From the NCBI GenBank assembly GCA_903938815.1, contig CAJAES010000036.1, positions 1 to 64,000 on the forward strand: a DNA stretch of 64,000 bases. The letters are read 5' to 3'. Both the position numbers and the translations under genes were made by a program. Source of the stretch: an uncultured beta proteobacterium. Its GTDB lineage: Bacteria; Pseudomonadota; Gammaproteobacteria; Burkholderiales; Burkholderiaceae_C. The notes under the pieces are model-generated. The model ran no database searches. It was not told the DNA's origin and worked only from the letters and a program-made list of their open reading frames with translations. Below, one piece after another: positions 24,812 to 33,595 of this stretch. Position 1 is the first letter of the stretch. The number at the start of each line of letters is the position of its first letter.

Positions 24812-27249
24812 GTGAAGAAACCAAGAAGATCGTCCTCCCCGCGTATCTCACGCGGCGGTTCGAGGCGTTCAGGATCGTCAAGAACAACGAACACAGCTAC
24901 CTGATCCGCGACAAGATCCAGGGCAAGGTCTACGACTTCGACCCGTGGCAGTTCTTCATCCTCGAGGTCCTGCCCGGCTGCGAGACTCTGGAAAAGCTTC
25001 AGGTGGTGTTCAAGGACCGCTTCGACCGCGACCTGAGCCCGCGCGAACTGGACGAGTTCCTGGGCTCGCTGGCCGACCGCAAGCTGCTGGACGAATCCGC
25101 GACGAAGCATCCGCTGCTGGCGCCTTTCATGCGCCGCACCTACGCCGTGGAAGACGGCAAGGCCATTCCCCGGCCGGCGGCCGAGACGGCCTCCGTGACC
25201 GACAAGCCCGCAGCGCCGCCGCCAGCGGCGCCGGCCGGAACGCCGCCGCGCGACAAGGACTTGCCACCTGGGGTGCAGGACGCACTGGGCATGGATTGGC
25301 GCACCGCCGAGAACATGATCCCGCTGTTCGATCCGCGGCCCATGCTGCGGGTCCTGGCCCCCGTCCTGCGGCCGCTGAGGCACGGCATCTATGCCGTGCC
25401 GCTGCTGCTGCTCGCGGCGCTGCTGATCATCTTCGACTACAGCCACCTGATCGCGGCCGACCTGGCCAAGCTCACGCTGGACGTGACCCTGATCGAGCAC
25501 CTGCTGCTGATGTTCGTCACCATCCACGTGGCGACGAACTTCACCGCTGCGATGGTCGCCGATGCCTACAAGGTGGCGGTCGACAAGGTCGGCATCAAGC
25601 TCACGTTCGGCTTCATGCCGCGCTGGGTGCTGAAGATGACCGGCGCCGAGCGCCTGACGCGCATCCAGACCATGTGGCTGCACGGCGCCACGCTGCTCGT
25701 GCGCCTGGTGGTGTTCTCGATCGGCGTGCTGGTGTGGTTCAACACCCGGGACAGCCAGAACCAGCTGTCGGACTTCGGCATGATGCTGGCCTTCGGCTCG
25801 GCCGCGGGCCTGATCCTGGAGTCGGGCAACCCGCTGGTCAAGTCCAACTGCTACTACCTGATCTCGGCCTACCTGAACGAGGCGCACCTGCGCGGCAAGG
25901 CCTACGCCTCGCTGCTCAACAAGATGCGCGGTGGCGTCTACCGTGCGTCCGACAGCACCTTGCTGGCGCTGTACGCGCTCCTGTCGTCCACCTACGTCGT
26001 GGTCGTCATCCTGATCGTCGGCTGGATGATCGCGAAGTTCGTGCTGGGAGACCTGCGCCTGGGCGGCTCGGCAATGCTGCTGACGCTGGGTTTCGTGGCC
26101 TTCATGGTCTGGCGCAACTATGCCGGCCTCAAGAAGTTCGGCGAGACCTACGAGCGGCAGGTGCAGTTCGACCGCTGGCGCAACCGCACCTTGCCGGTCG
26201 AGGCCGTCGAGGGCGAGGTCAAGACCGTCCGCACGAACTACTGGAGCCGGGCGATCGTGGTCTGCCTGGTTCTTGCGCTGTTCGTGCCTTACCCGTATGA
26301 CGCGGGAGGGTCGTTCCTGACCTATCCCGCCCAGCGTCAGGTGCTGTCCACCGATCAACCGGGCCTGGTCGAGGAGGTGTTCTTCAGCGGCGGTGAATCG
26401 GTCAAGAAGGGCGTGCCCATCGCGCGGCTGTCCCACGCGGACTACCTGTCCGAGATCCGCGTCATCACGGCGCGCATCGACGAGCAGAAGGCAGTCCTGC
26501 GCAACCTGAAGACACTGCCGCGCCCCGAGGACGTCAAGCTCGCCCAGCAGGCCCTGGACGTGGAGCGGACCCGGGAGCGCTTCAGCGGCGAGCGGGTCCC
26601 CCGGCTGGACAAGCTGTACCGCATCGGGGCGGTCTCGCTGGAGGAACTCGACAGCGCCCGCAAGGAGCACATGACCGACCAGGCGCAGGTCTCCCAACGC
26701 GAAGCCGAGCTGGCGCGCGTCAAGGCGCCCATCACGGTCGATCAGATCGCAGCGGCCGAAGCCAAGCTCGCCAGCCTCGTCGAGGAGCGTTCGAGCCTGG
26801 AGAGCAAGGTTGCCCGCACCGAACTGCGCATGCCTTTCGACGGCAACATCCTGACGCTGCACCTGAAGGACAAGATCAACACGTTCCTGGAGAAGGGCGC
26901 GCCGCTGGCGGTGCTCGAGGACACGGGCTACGTGACCATCGAGATCGGCGTCTCTGAGGCCGACATCCGGTACGTGAAGATGGGTGCCCCGGTGCGCGCG
27001 CGCGCGGTGTCGTTCTTCGACGACCGCGAGTTCCAGGGCAAGGTGACCCTGATCGACCGCAACGTCACGACGCAGTCGACGGGCAATGTGATCAAGGTGA
27101 TCGCCACCATCGACAACCGCGAGGGTCTGCTCAAGACCGGCATGGCCGGCCGTGCAAAGATCGCTGGCGAAGATATGCCGGTCTGGAAGGCTTTCTCGCT
27201 GGGCATCGTGCGCTTCTTCGAGATCCAGGTCTGGTCGTGGCTGCCTTGA
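24808..27249 (+). CDS. PqqD-like / pseudo-M50 peptidase / HlyD adaptor fusion
   Basis: An 813-residue inner-membrane protein with three parts. Residues about 10-100 are a PqqD-like winged-helix domain (YLIRDKIQGKVYDFDPWQ, LDEFLGSLADRKLLDE). Residues about 190-480 are a multi-helix domain matching the M50 site-2-protease scaffold of the HlyD_M50 family. Residues about 500-810 are a HlyD-type periplasmic adaptor with split lipoyl domain (GLVEEVFFSGGESVKKG; RMPFDGNILTLHL), hairpin and beta-barrel. The protease site is lost: HExxH reads HVATN (239-243) and the third-ligand NPLLKFDGYY equivalent reads NPLVKSNCYY, with Asn347 for Asp. With the NodT lipoprotein it forms a trans-envelope pair, but no ABC, RND or MFS pump is encoded nearby. 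Confidence 0.82.
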   Translation: MSEETKKIVLPAYLTRRFEAFRIVKNNEHSYLIRDKIQGKVYDFDPWQFFILEVLPGCETLEKLQVVFKDRFDRDLSPRELDEFLGSLADRKLLDESATKHPLLAPFMRRTYAVEDGKAIPRPAAETASVTDKPAAPPPAAPAGTPPRDKDLPPGVQDALGMDWRTAENMIPLFDPRPMLRVLAPVLRPLRHGIYAVPLLLLAALLIIFDYSHLIAADLAKLTLDVTLIEHLLLMFVTIHVATNFTAAMVADAYKVAVDKVGIKLTFGFMPRWVLKMTGAERLTRIQTMWLHGATLLVRLVVFSIGVLVWFNTRDSQNQLSDFGMMLAFGSAAGLILESGNPLVKSNCYYLISAYLNEAHLRGKAYASLLNKMRGGVYRASDSTLLALYALLSSTYVVVVILIVGWMIAKFVLGDLRLGGSAMLLTLGFVAFMVWRNYAGLKKFGETYERQVQFDRWRNRTLPVEAVEGEVKTVRTNYWSRAIVVCLVLALFVPYPYDAGGSFLTYPAQRQVLSTDQPGLVEEVFFSGGESVKKGVPIARLSHADYLSEIRVITARIDEQKAVLRNLKTLPRPEDVKLAQQALDVERTRERFSGERVPRLDKLYRIGAVSLEELDSARKEHMTDQAQVSQREAELARVKAPITVDQIAAAEAKLASLVEERSSLESKVARTELRMPFDGNILTLHLKDKINTFLEKGAPLAVLEDTGYVTIEIGVSEADIRYVKMGAPVRARAVSFFDDREFQGKVTLIDRNVTTQSTGNVIKVIATIDNREGLLKTGMAGRAKIAGEDMPVWKAFSLGIVRFFEIQVWSWLP

Positions 27250-27419
27250 ACATCCGTGGCGGCAATGCCGGCGCTTCGGCGCCCGGCATCTCTGCGTTTC
27301 GCCGGCTCCGATCACTCCGCAAAGGCCGCTTCCGGACAGGTTCTGGCATCATTCCATTGATGTCTTGCGAGTCTCGATGTCGGGCAGTCGTGGCGTCCGT
27401 TCCCCGAGTTGGAGGTTCT

Positions 27420-28658
27420 ATGAGTCTGCAGTCGATTCAGCGCTTTTCCGGTCTCTGCACCGGCGCATTCAGGGCGTTCTTCGCCGTGTGGCTGGCGCTG
27501 GCAGCGTGCCTGGCTTCGGCGCAGGTGGAGCAGATCCCTGCGAACTTCACCACGTTGGCCAGCACGGCCGACCGCATGATCTCCTACCGATCGCAGAACC
27601 ACATGTGGCAGACGGCCGACGGCGCCACGCATGTGGTGATCAACCGCGGCCCCGGACTGTCCGGCCAGAGCCTGACACTGTTCTCCACCTTCGACGGCGG
27701 CTCGACCTGGGTCAACAGCGGCGTCAACCTTCCCAAGAGCAACGGTTCCTCCACTTCGGACGGCTACCTCGTCGACAACCGCCTGTTCATGACCTATGAC
27801 GTCGGTACCGGGATCATTCGTGCCGCCGAGTTGCAGTACGACGCAGCGTCCACGACCTGGACGTTGCAGAAGGTCGAGACGGTCTTCTCCTCGGGAACGA
27901 ACCTGGCCTTGACACCTGCCATGGCCGCTGATGCGCTGGGGCGCCGCTGGCTGACCTTCACGCACCAGGATACGGTGACGTTGAACTTCAGCATCAAGAT
28001 GATGGTGAAAGCGTCAGCCGACGCTGCCTGGGCCGACACGGGCCTGATCTTCGGCAACGTTGACAATGTCTCCAACGAGCGCAGCGGCCGCCCTGTGACA
28101 ACCCGCCGCGGGGTCGGCGTGGTCTACACGGTCAAGGCCGATACCTTCTGGGCTGAGCGCAACAACAAGTGGGCGCTGAACGCCAACTGGAACAAGCTGC
28201 CCGTCTACACGAAGCAGACCCCGTCTAACGACCCTTACGGCACGCATTTCAGCGCAATCGTCGATGCGGGTTCCAATGTCCATCTCGCTTCCGTCGATGG
28301 TGGCAAGGTCGTCTATTCCCGCTGGATGATCGACCAGAACACATGGACGACCCGCGTGCTCACCGATGACATCAAGGCGAGCTACCTGCAGGCGACGATC
28401 GTGGATGGAAAGCTGATGATCGTGACCAACAGTTACACCAATCTGAGCGTCTATCAGAGCACCGACAACGGCGCTTCATTTGTCCGGACACATGCACTGA
28501 CCCATCCCCCGCCGGTCGACTTGATCAACTATGACCGGCCGCGCCTGGAGACCCCCGGCATCTCCACCAGTCCGGTGCCCGTGCTGCAGCAGTATGTCGA
28601 TGGCAAGGTTCAGCGCGCGATGTTCTTCGCCGTACCCGTCAGTCCGACGCCACCCTGA
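27420..28658 (+). CDS. Secreted BNR/sialidase-like beta-propeller protein
   Basis: A 412-residue exported protein with a long signal peptide (hydrophobic core FFAVWLALAACLASA, cleavage near residue 35). The body looks like a six-bladed sialidase-superfamily propeller with Asp-box repeats (FSTFDGGSTW, YQSTDNGASF). I do not see the Arg triad of true sialidases with confidence, so catalysis is uncertain. GGAGG five bases before ATG 27420 supports the start. It is the last gene in the plus direction before a block of secreted proteins on the minus strand and ends six bases from the stop of the convergent propeller gene. Confidence 0.65.
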   Translation: MSLQSIQRFSGLCTGAFRAFFAVWLALAACLASAQVEQIPANFTTLASTADRMISYRSQNHMWQTADGATHVVINRGPGLSGQSLTLFSTFDGGSTWVNSGVNLPKSNGSSTSDGYLVDNRLFMTYDVGTGIIRAAELQYDAASTTWTLQKVETVFSSGTNLALTPAMAADALGRRWLTFTHQDTVTLNFSIKMMVKASADAAWADTGLIFGNVDNVSNERSGRPVTTRRGVGVVYTVKADTFWAERNNKWALNANWNKLPVYTKQTPSNDPYGTHFSAIVDAGSNVHLASVDGGKVVYSRWMIDQNTWTTRVLTDDIKASYLQATIVDGKLMIVTNSYTNLSVYQSTDNGASFVRTHALTHPPPVDLINYDRPRLETPGISTSPVPVLQQYVDGKVQRAMFFAVPVSPTPP

Positions 28659-28664
28659 TCAGAG

Positions 28665-29837
28665 TCATCGTGTCTGGACCGTGAGGGGCGTCTTCAGCAG
28701 ATTGAGCGCGAACCGGTTCGAACCATCCGATACCGTCACGTAGACGAATAGCCCCGACGGCGTGACCATCCACTCCGGTTCGGTGCGTGACAGGTTGCGC
28801 CGTGCCGGGTCGCTCAGCAGCAGTGGGGGCAGCCCCGTGGCCGCCATTTCCACCATCCAGATCTCGCTGTAGCCGATTCGTTGCGAGGCGAGCTGCATGA
28901 CGACGAAGGACCGTCCGTCGTAGACGACGGGCTCCGGCGAGAAGATCAACGGCCGGCGCGAGAAGTCGTTGGCCTTGATCTCGCGCGTGACCTGCCAGAT
29001 GCCGGCAACCTCGCGATAAAAGCGCAGGCAGCAGCCATCGACGACCGTCATCATCGCCAGCGCGCCTGCGAATTCCGGGGCGGGCCACAGCCAGACGTGG
29101 TCCTTGTGGCCAGCGTCCGTGGTGAGCGTCCGGAGCATGCCTGTGTCCACGTCGTAGAGCGTTGCCTGCCGCGTACCGCTCGAGTCGGGCAAGCCCAGGG
29201 TCAGTGTCCGGCTGCCTGCCAGCCACCGCGGCGCACCACCGGTGCCCGTGTCCACCACGCCCGGCACCACGGCTTCGGTTTCAGGACGGCCTGCTTCACG
29301 CCATGCGAGTTCGTAGTTGCCGGTGTTGCCGATGGTGTGCATGTAGACCAGGCGTGGCTCGGCGTCCGTCGCATCGTCCGACACCAGGGCCAGCCCGCGG
29401 TCCGTGCTGTCTGCAAGGTTAGAGCCACGCCAGGCTCCGTTGCTGAACCTGACGCGCGCCATGTAGGCGCGCCCTGCGGAGTCGGCGCGCGTGAAGTACA
29501 GCTCGCGTCCGCGTTGGCTGCCGCCCCATTCCGGGCCGTTCTTGAACGGCAGCCCCGGCAGGCTGATGACCACATTCTTGGAGACTATCGTGCCGAGGCA
29601 GCCTGCCGAGGCGATGCTGCCGTCGGGCGCCACCGGTGCGACCCTCAGGGCGCCAGCGCCGTCGAAGTAGGCCATCTGCTGGCTGTTGCGGTCGAACTCC
29701 GGGTCCGTTACCCGAGCGGAAGCCGGGCAGACCTCGGTCTCGTTCGGAACGAATTGCGCATGAGACTCCCGCGCCAGCATTGCAGCGACGAGAACGCTGG
29801 ACAAGGTCAGACTGTCCAAGGCCCGCTTGCTGATCAT
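28665..29837 (-). CDS. Secreted TolB/WD40-like beta-propeller protein
   Basis: A 390-residue exported protein. Start MISKRALDSLTLSSVLVAAM, with a GGAG ribosome site, gives a clear Sec signal peptide ending ESHA; an ATG nine codons upstream is open. The rest is made of TolB/WD40-like blades (DPEFDRNSQQMAYF, GPEWGGSQRGRELYFTRAD, EPEWMVTPSGLFVYVTV). It is a paralogue of the protein at 34815-36089: both have a GPEW blade, HVWLWPAPEFAGALAMMTV versus MFPAPEFGGDMAFFTV, and the same ending blade. Function unknown; such propellers bind carbohydrates, peptides or other proteins. Last gene of the minus-strand block. Confidence 0.65.
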   Translation of the reverse strand: MISKRALDSLTLSSVLVAAMLARESHAQFVPNETEVCPASARVTDPEFDRNSQQMAYFDGAGALRVAPVAPDGSIASAGCLGTIVSKNVVISLPGLPFKNGPEWGGSQRGRELYFTRADSAGRAYMARVRFSNGAWRGSNLADSTDRGLALVSDDATDAEPRLVYMHTIGNTGNYELAWREAGRPETEAVVPGVVDTGTGGAPRWLAGSRTLTLGLPDSSGTRQATLYDVDTGMLRTLTTDAGHKDHVWLWPAPEFAGALAMMTVVDGCCLRFYREVAGIWQVTREIKANDFSRRPLIFSPEPVVYDGRSFVVMQLASQRIGYSEIWMVEMAATGLPPLLLSDPARRNLSRTEPEWMVTPSGLFVYVTVSDGSNRFALNLLKTPLTVQTR

Positions 29838-29870
29838 CCGCCCGCTCCAAAAGCCGAATTGCATGGCAAA

Positions 29871-29892
29871 GCAGCCCGGGAGACCGGGCTGC
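29871..29892 (-). terminator. Terminator hairpin after the serine hydrolase lipoprotein gene
   Basis: Perfect 9-bp stem GCAGCCCGG (29871-29879) with CCGGGCTGC (29884-29892) and a GAGA loop. Read on the minus strand it is followed by TTTG, a short U run. It ends the transcript of the gene at 29973-30983 and sits only 34 bases before the start of the next gene, which must depend on read-through or a promoter inside this gap. Confidence 0.6.
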
Positions 29893-29972
29893 GTGTGTCA
29901 ATTCGATTGGAGCCGCCAGCCGCCCGACGCGGAACCCCACGATCGTGGGATGTCCCGCGCCGTGCCGGACCC

Positions 29973-30983
29973 TCAGGGCGCGGGGGTCGGTGCGCCGCTG
30001 GTGACCGCCACGCCTGTCACCCAGGCTTGGCGGATCAGGCGGCCACAACGCGCGGAGTTGTAGCCCGCATTGCTTTCCACGCCGTCCGAGCGCCTCGACA
30101 GGATGCCGTACAGCGTCTTGGTACGGTCGATCCAGGGGTAGAAGCCCAGCGCGCCAGCGCTGCTGAATGCATGGTCGCCAACGACCGGATCGTCTTCCAC
30201 CCAGTGGCCGAGCGAATAGTTCCAGCTCTCCGCGTCGATGGGCGTGGCCACCGCAGTGCCGCAGGTTGACGGGTTGGTGCAGACCTTGTTGGTGCCGAGC
30301 GCTGCACCCATCGCGAGTTCGCCGCGCAGGATCTTGCGCAGGAAAGAGGCGTAAGAAGAGGCGCTGCCCACCAGACCGCCTGCCAGTTGCGGTTGCGTGT
30401 AGAAGAGTCCGAAGTCGCCCAGCGTCGAATTCAGTTCCGTCGTGAGGGCGTCATTGCCCAGGGCGCCCAGGCCCATGGCCGCGACGGCATGCTGCTGCAT
30501 GTGGCCGCTGTCGTAAAAGAACTTGCCGATCGTGTTCTGGTTCAGTCCGTCGTTGCCGTCGAGGCAGCTTCCAACCGTGTCGGACACCTGGCAGAGCGGC
30601 AGGAAGAACATGCTGTAGCCGCTCGTGAAGTTCAGGTAGGGCACGTCGCTCGGCCGGACGCCCACTTTCTGCACCACGTAGGAGGAGTAGAGCCACTTGG
30701 AGGCGGATGCAATGCTGAACTGGGTCGTTGCGCCTGGCGCCCCGCTGCCAACGGATGAGCCCGCGCGCGGGCCGTTCGCATCACCGATCTCCCAGTAGAA
30801 CGACCCCAGCTTTCCCGTGTCGCAGTCCGGGTGCGTCGTCGCGGTGGTCGATGCTGCCGTGACGCGTTCGGAGTCCGTCGGGTCACTCGGAATTTCGCTG
30901 GAGGAGTTGCTGCCACCGCCGCACGAAGCCAGTACGAGCGTCGACAGCAGGGTCGCTGTGACTAGGGTTTGACGTTGGTTCAT
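29973..30983 (-). CDS. Serine beta-lactamase-like hydrolase, lipoprotein
   Basis: A 336-residue exported lipoprotein (MNQRQTLVTATLLSTLVLAS, lipid Cys21). It resembles class C beta-lactamase/DD-peptidase-like serine hydrolases: the active-site S-x-x-K is Ser93-Ala-Ser-Lys96 in FSIASASKWLYSSYV. Downstream conserved blocks are YLNFTSGYSMFFL, DSGHMQQHAVAAMGLG and ALGFYPWIDRTKTLYGILSRR. It may be an esterase or amidase; I see no evidence for beta-lactam hydrolysis. It is a clear paralogue of the gene at 33596-34597, sharing most of these blocks. Start moved inward from the longest frame to the lipoprotein signal. Confidence 0.78.
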   Translation of the reverse strand: MNQRQTLVTATLLSTLVLASCGGGSNSSSEIPSDPTDSERVTAASTTATTHPDCDTGKLGSFYWEIGDANGPRAGSSVGSGAPGATTQFSIASASKWLYSSYVVQKVGVRPSDVPYLNFTSGYSMFFLPLCQVSDTVGSCLDGNDGLNQNTIGKFFYDSGHMQQHAVAAMGLGALGNDALTTELNSTLGDFGLFYTQPQLAGGLVGSASSYASFLRKILRGELAMGAALGTNKVCTNPSTCGTAVATPIDAESWNYSLGHWVEDDPVVGDHAFSSAGALGFYPWIDRTKTLYGILSRRSDGVESNAGYNSARCGRLIRQAWVTGVAVTSGAPTPAP

Positions 30984-31258
30984 ATTGGCTGTTGACTCAT
31001 GGTGAAGTGGGCCCCCGGAACGATCCGTGCGCTTTGCAGTGCCGGGTCGCACATCTGGTGCAACCGGGTGTTCGCACACGATGAATGGTAGTGCTGGCCA
31101 GTGGCCGCAAGACGCCGTTTCTTCTGAAGCAGGACATTACCGCCTCGCAATCCTGCTTCACAGCCAGCATTGCGCCAGAAACAAACGACAGGGGCTGTCA
31201 GGCCGCAGACTGCCAGTTTCGGCTCGATCAGGCTGCGTACCGGAACGAGGATACCGGT

Positions 31259-32659
31259 TCAGGGCTCGCCGATGAAGAACGTCGATGACGTGGTGCCGCG
31301 AAAGACCACGCGCCGGGCGCCGGCATGGTTGGTGACGATCGGGTATTGGCCGGTCGGAGCGAGGCGAGCGGCATTGCTGGAGACGCGATATTTCCAGAGC
31401 TGCGAGCCGGTGGCGCTGGTGCTGACATCGATGGCCGCGACGTGCGGGCCGATGCCGACCGAGTTGCTCTTGTTCTGGGTACCGAATGTCACGACGACGG
31501 CGCCGCTGGGCGACGCGCTGATGGAAAGAGCCGTGACGGGTGAGTAGCCGGCATCCAGGCCCAGCACGGTACTGACGTTCACGGTCTGCTGCACCGCGCC
31601 AGTGCGCTCGGCCACCCTGAGCAGGTTTCCCCCTTGCCAGGGAAAGAACCAAAGGCCGCCCCTCGGATCCTGTGCCGCGCTCGACCCGAAGCGGCCGGTG
31701 AACTTCTTGACCCACGCCTGGGCGGGTGCGTTTCCGAGGTCGTCGACTCCGTAGAACAATCCGGTCGACTTGCCCCGAAGGCCGTCGAAGAAGACGCGCT
31801 GTCCAATCAGAAGCGGGCTCGCACTGGAGGGGCCGTCGAACGGGTGATTCCAGACCACCTTCAGCTTGCCGCGGCCGCCGCAGGCATCTGATTCGCAGAC
31901 GTCGATGGCGTACAGACGGCCGTTGTCAGGCATCCCGACCCCGGCGGCCAGCACGTACGCACGGTTGCCCTTGACCGCAGGGGTGTTGATCGTCGCGAAG
32001 AGCACTCCGGTGACGGGATCGACGATGGGCTGGTGCGACAGGAGCGCGCCGGTGGAGACATCCCATACGGAGAGTTCCGGTGTGCCGACGCCCGCGTCCG
32101 CCTTCGTGGCCAGCAGGATCATGCTGCTGGTGGCGCCGATGAGGACCGGGCTGATCGGCGTGCCGTCGTCGGGTTTGGCGGATTGCCACAGGATCGTTCC
32201 GGAAATCGGGTCGGCGCGATACATGCGCTTCTGGTCTGCAGCGATCACATGATTGGATTCGCTGATCATCGCGGCGGAATACCACGCCGTGGCGTCCAGC
32301 CGCCCGCCGTCATCCCACAGGCGATTGCCGTCGGCGTCGTAGACGGTCAGGTTCGATTTCAGCGCCGGGTCGGAGCTTCCTGTGCACGCGACCAGGCGTG
32401 TGTTGGACACACAGCCCAGCCCCCCGACGGCCCCGGAGCTGTTTCGATCCACGGCGACTTCCACCGCCACCGACGGGCTGACCTGTGCGACGTTGTCGGA
32501 CATGCGCGCATCGCAGTGCGCCATGCCGCATCCTGCGGCCGGCAGGATGAACGGGCCGGCCTGCGCCAGTGCCATCGCGGGTGCCGTCAAGGCCAGCATT
32601 GCGGCCATGAGGGAAACGATGCGCCGGGCGTGGCCGGATCTGGCAGGGGCGGCGTGCAT
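31259..32659 (-). CDS. Secreted PQQ-like beta-propeller protein
   Basis: A 466-residue exported protein with signal peptide ending APAMALAQ (about residue 33). The body has repeated PQQ/quinoprotein-like blades with alternating beta strands: LTVYDADGNRLW, MYRADPISGTILWQ, LSVWDVSTGALLSHQP, and LYAIDVCESDACGGRGKLKVVW. The PQQ cofactor-binding residues and the vicinal Cys pair of dehydrogenases are not obvious, so it may be a structural propeller like BamB. A CGMAHCDAR segment near the N-terminus could form a disulfide. It is in the minus-strand block, 41 bases after the esterase gene. Confidence 0.65.
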   Translation of the reverse strand: MHAAPARSGHARRIVSLMAAMLALTAPAMALAQAGPFILPAAGCGMAHCDARMSDNVAQVSPSVAVEVAVDRNSSGAVGGLGCVSNTRLVACTGSSDPALKSNLTVYDADGNRLWDDGGRLDATAWYSAAMISESNHVIAADQKRMYRADPISGTILWQSAKPDDGTPISPVLIGATSSMILLATKADAGVGTPELSVWDVSTGALLSHQPIVDPVTGVLFATINTPAVKGNRAYVLAAGVGMPDNGRLYAIDVCESDACGGRGKLKVVWNHPFDGPSSASPLLIGQRVFFDGLRGKSTGLFYGVDDLGNAPAQAWVKKFTGRFGSSAAQDPRGGLWFFPWQGGNLLRVAERTGAVQQTVNVSTVLGLDAGYSPVTALSISASPSGAVVVTFGTQNKSNSVGIGPHVAAIDVSTSATGSQLWKYRVSSNAARLAPTGQYPIVTNHAGARRVVFRGTTSSTFFIGEP

Positions 32660-32700
32660 GCGGTGGTGCTCCGTGGGGCTAGGCGTTCCGGACCGGTGGC

Positions 32701-33573
32701 TCAGCGACGATTGAGGCGGTCCAGCACGGTGCGTGAAAGCGGCGACTTCGCATCACCGATGGCCTGGTTCAAGCGGGCGTGTCCGAGGTCGATCCGTGTG
32801 ACGGCCGCTTCGTTGCCCGAGGCGCGGATGGCCTTCGCGAAGGCCTCGCTCTGTTCGACCGCATCGGTTCGCTTGCTGCCGACAAAGATGAAGAAGGGTG
32901 AGACCGTGCCTGGACCGGCCTTTGCGACCACCAGGGTGGGCGAGGCGGCCGCGTACACCGCGCGATCCGTTCCGAAAGCGTCCTCGCGGATCTTTTTCTG
33001 GCGGCCGACGAACCAGCCGTAGGGGTCGACGAGGAAGTTGAAGCTGGCGGTGTCAACCGGCACGATGGCCCTGAAGGTGTTCAAGGCCAGGCCCTGGCCC
33101 TTCAGGAACTGCGGGTCGGTTCCCAGCAGCGCGACCAGATGCGCTCCCGCAGAATGGCCGACGAGCACCATGCGGTCCGGGTCGCCCCCGTAGCGCCCGA
33201 TGTTGTCCTTGACCCATCGCGTTGCAGCGGCGAGGTCATGGAGAAAGGCCGGGTACCTGTTCTGCGGGGCGAGTCGATAGTTCACGCTCACGAAGAGGGC
33301 GCCGTTTTCAACATAGAGCGCCGCCATGCTCTTGCCCAGTCGCTTGTCGCCCCGGCCCCAGCCTCCGCCATGCACGTAGACCACCACGGGTCTCGGCGCT
33401 GCATTGGTGCCGGTGGAGGGGTGGTAGATGTCGAGTGTGTGGTCTTCGTCCCTGGACCCTGCGACGTAGGCAATGTCGGCAGCCACCTGCCCCTCATCCG
33501 CCGCCTGGGCGAACACCGGCAGCATGCACAGAGCGCTGATGAGCCATCTGGCCAGCGTGTCGATCCGTTTCAT
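32701..33573 (-). CDS. Secreted alpha/beta-hydrolase esterase
   Basis: A 290-residue exported esterase with signal peptide MKRIDTLARWLISALCMLP then VFAQA. It has the hormone-sensitive-lipase/BD-FAE pattern: oxyanion motif VVYVHGGGWGRGDKR, second motif FVSVNYRLAPQNRYP, nucleophile elbow VLVGHSAGAHLVALLG, and a late acid/His region with DLGHARLNQ. Relatives deacetylate or de-esterify carbohydrates, phenolics or kynurenine-like compounds. It is closely related to the leaderless esterase at 53931-54809 at the end of the polyketide operon, including the rare GHSAGAHLVALL and (V/I)DTA(S/A)(F/Y) stretches. Confidence 0.78.
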   Translation of the reverse strand: MKRIDTLARWLISALCMLPVFAQAADEGQVAADIAYVAGSRDEDHTLDIYHPSTGTNAAPRPVVVYVHGGGWGRGDKRLGKSMAALYVENGALFVSVNYRLAPQNRYPAFLHDLAAATRWVKDNIGRYGGDPDRMVLVGHSAGAHLVALLGTDPQFLKGQGLALNTFRAIVPVDTASFNFLVDPYGWFVGRQKKIREDAFGTDRAVYAAASPTLVVAKAGPGTVSPFFIFVGSKRTDAVEQSEAFAKAIRASGNEAAVTRIDLGHARLNQAIGDAKSPLSRTVLDRLNRR

Positions 33574-33595
33574 CGGGCATTCCTCGTTCGAACGA

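Noticed and set aside
24808-27249. Active zinc metalloprotease (M50)
   Set aside because: HExxH and the late Asp ligand are both substituted; called a pseudo-protease instead.
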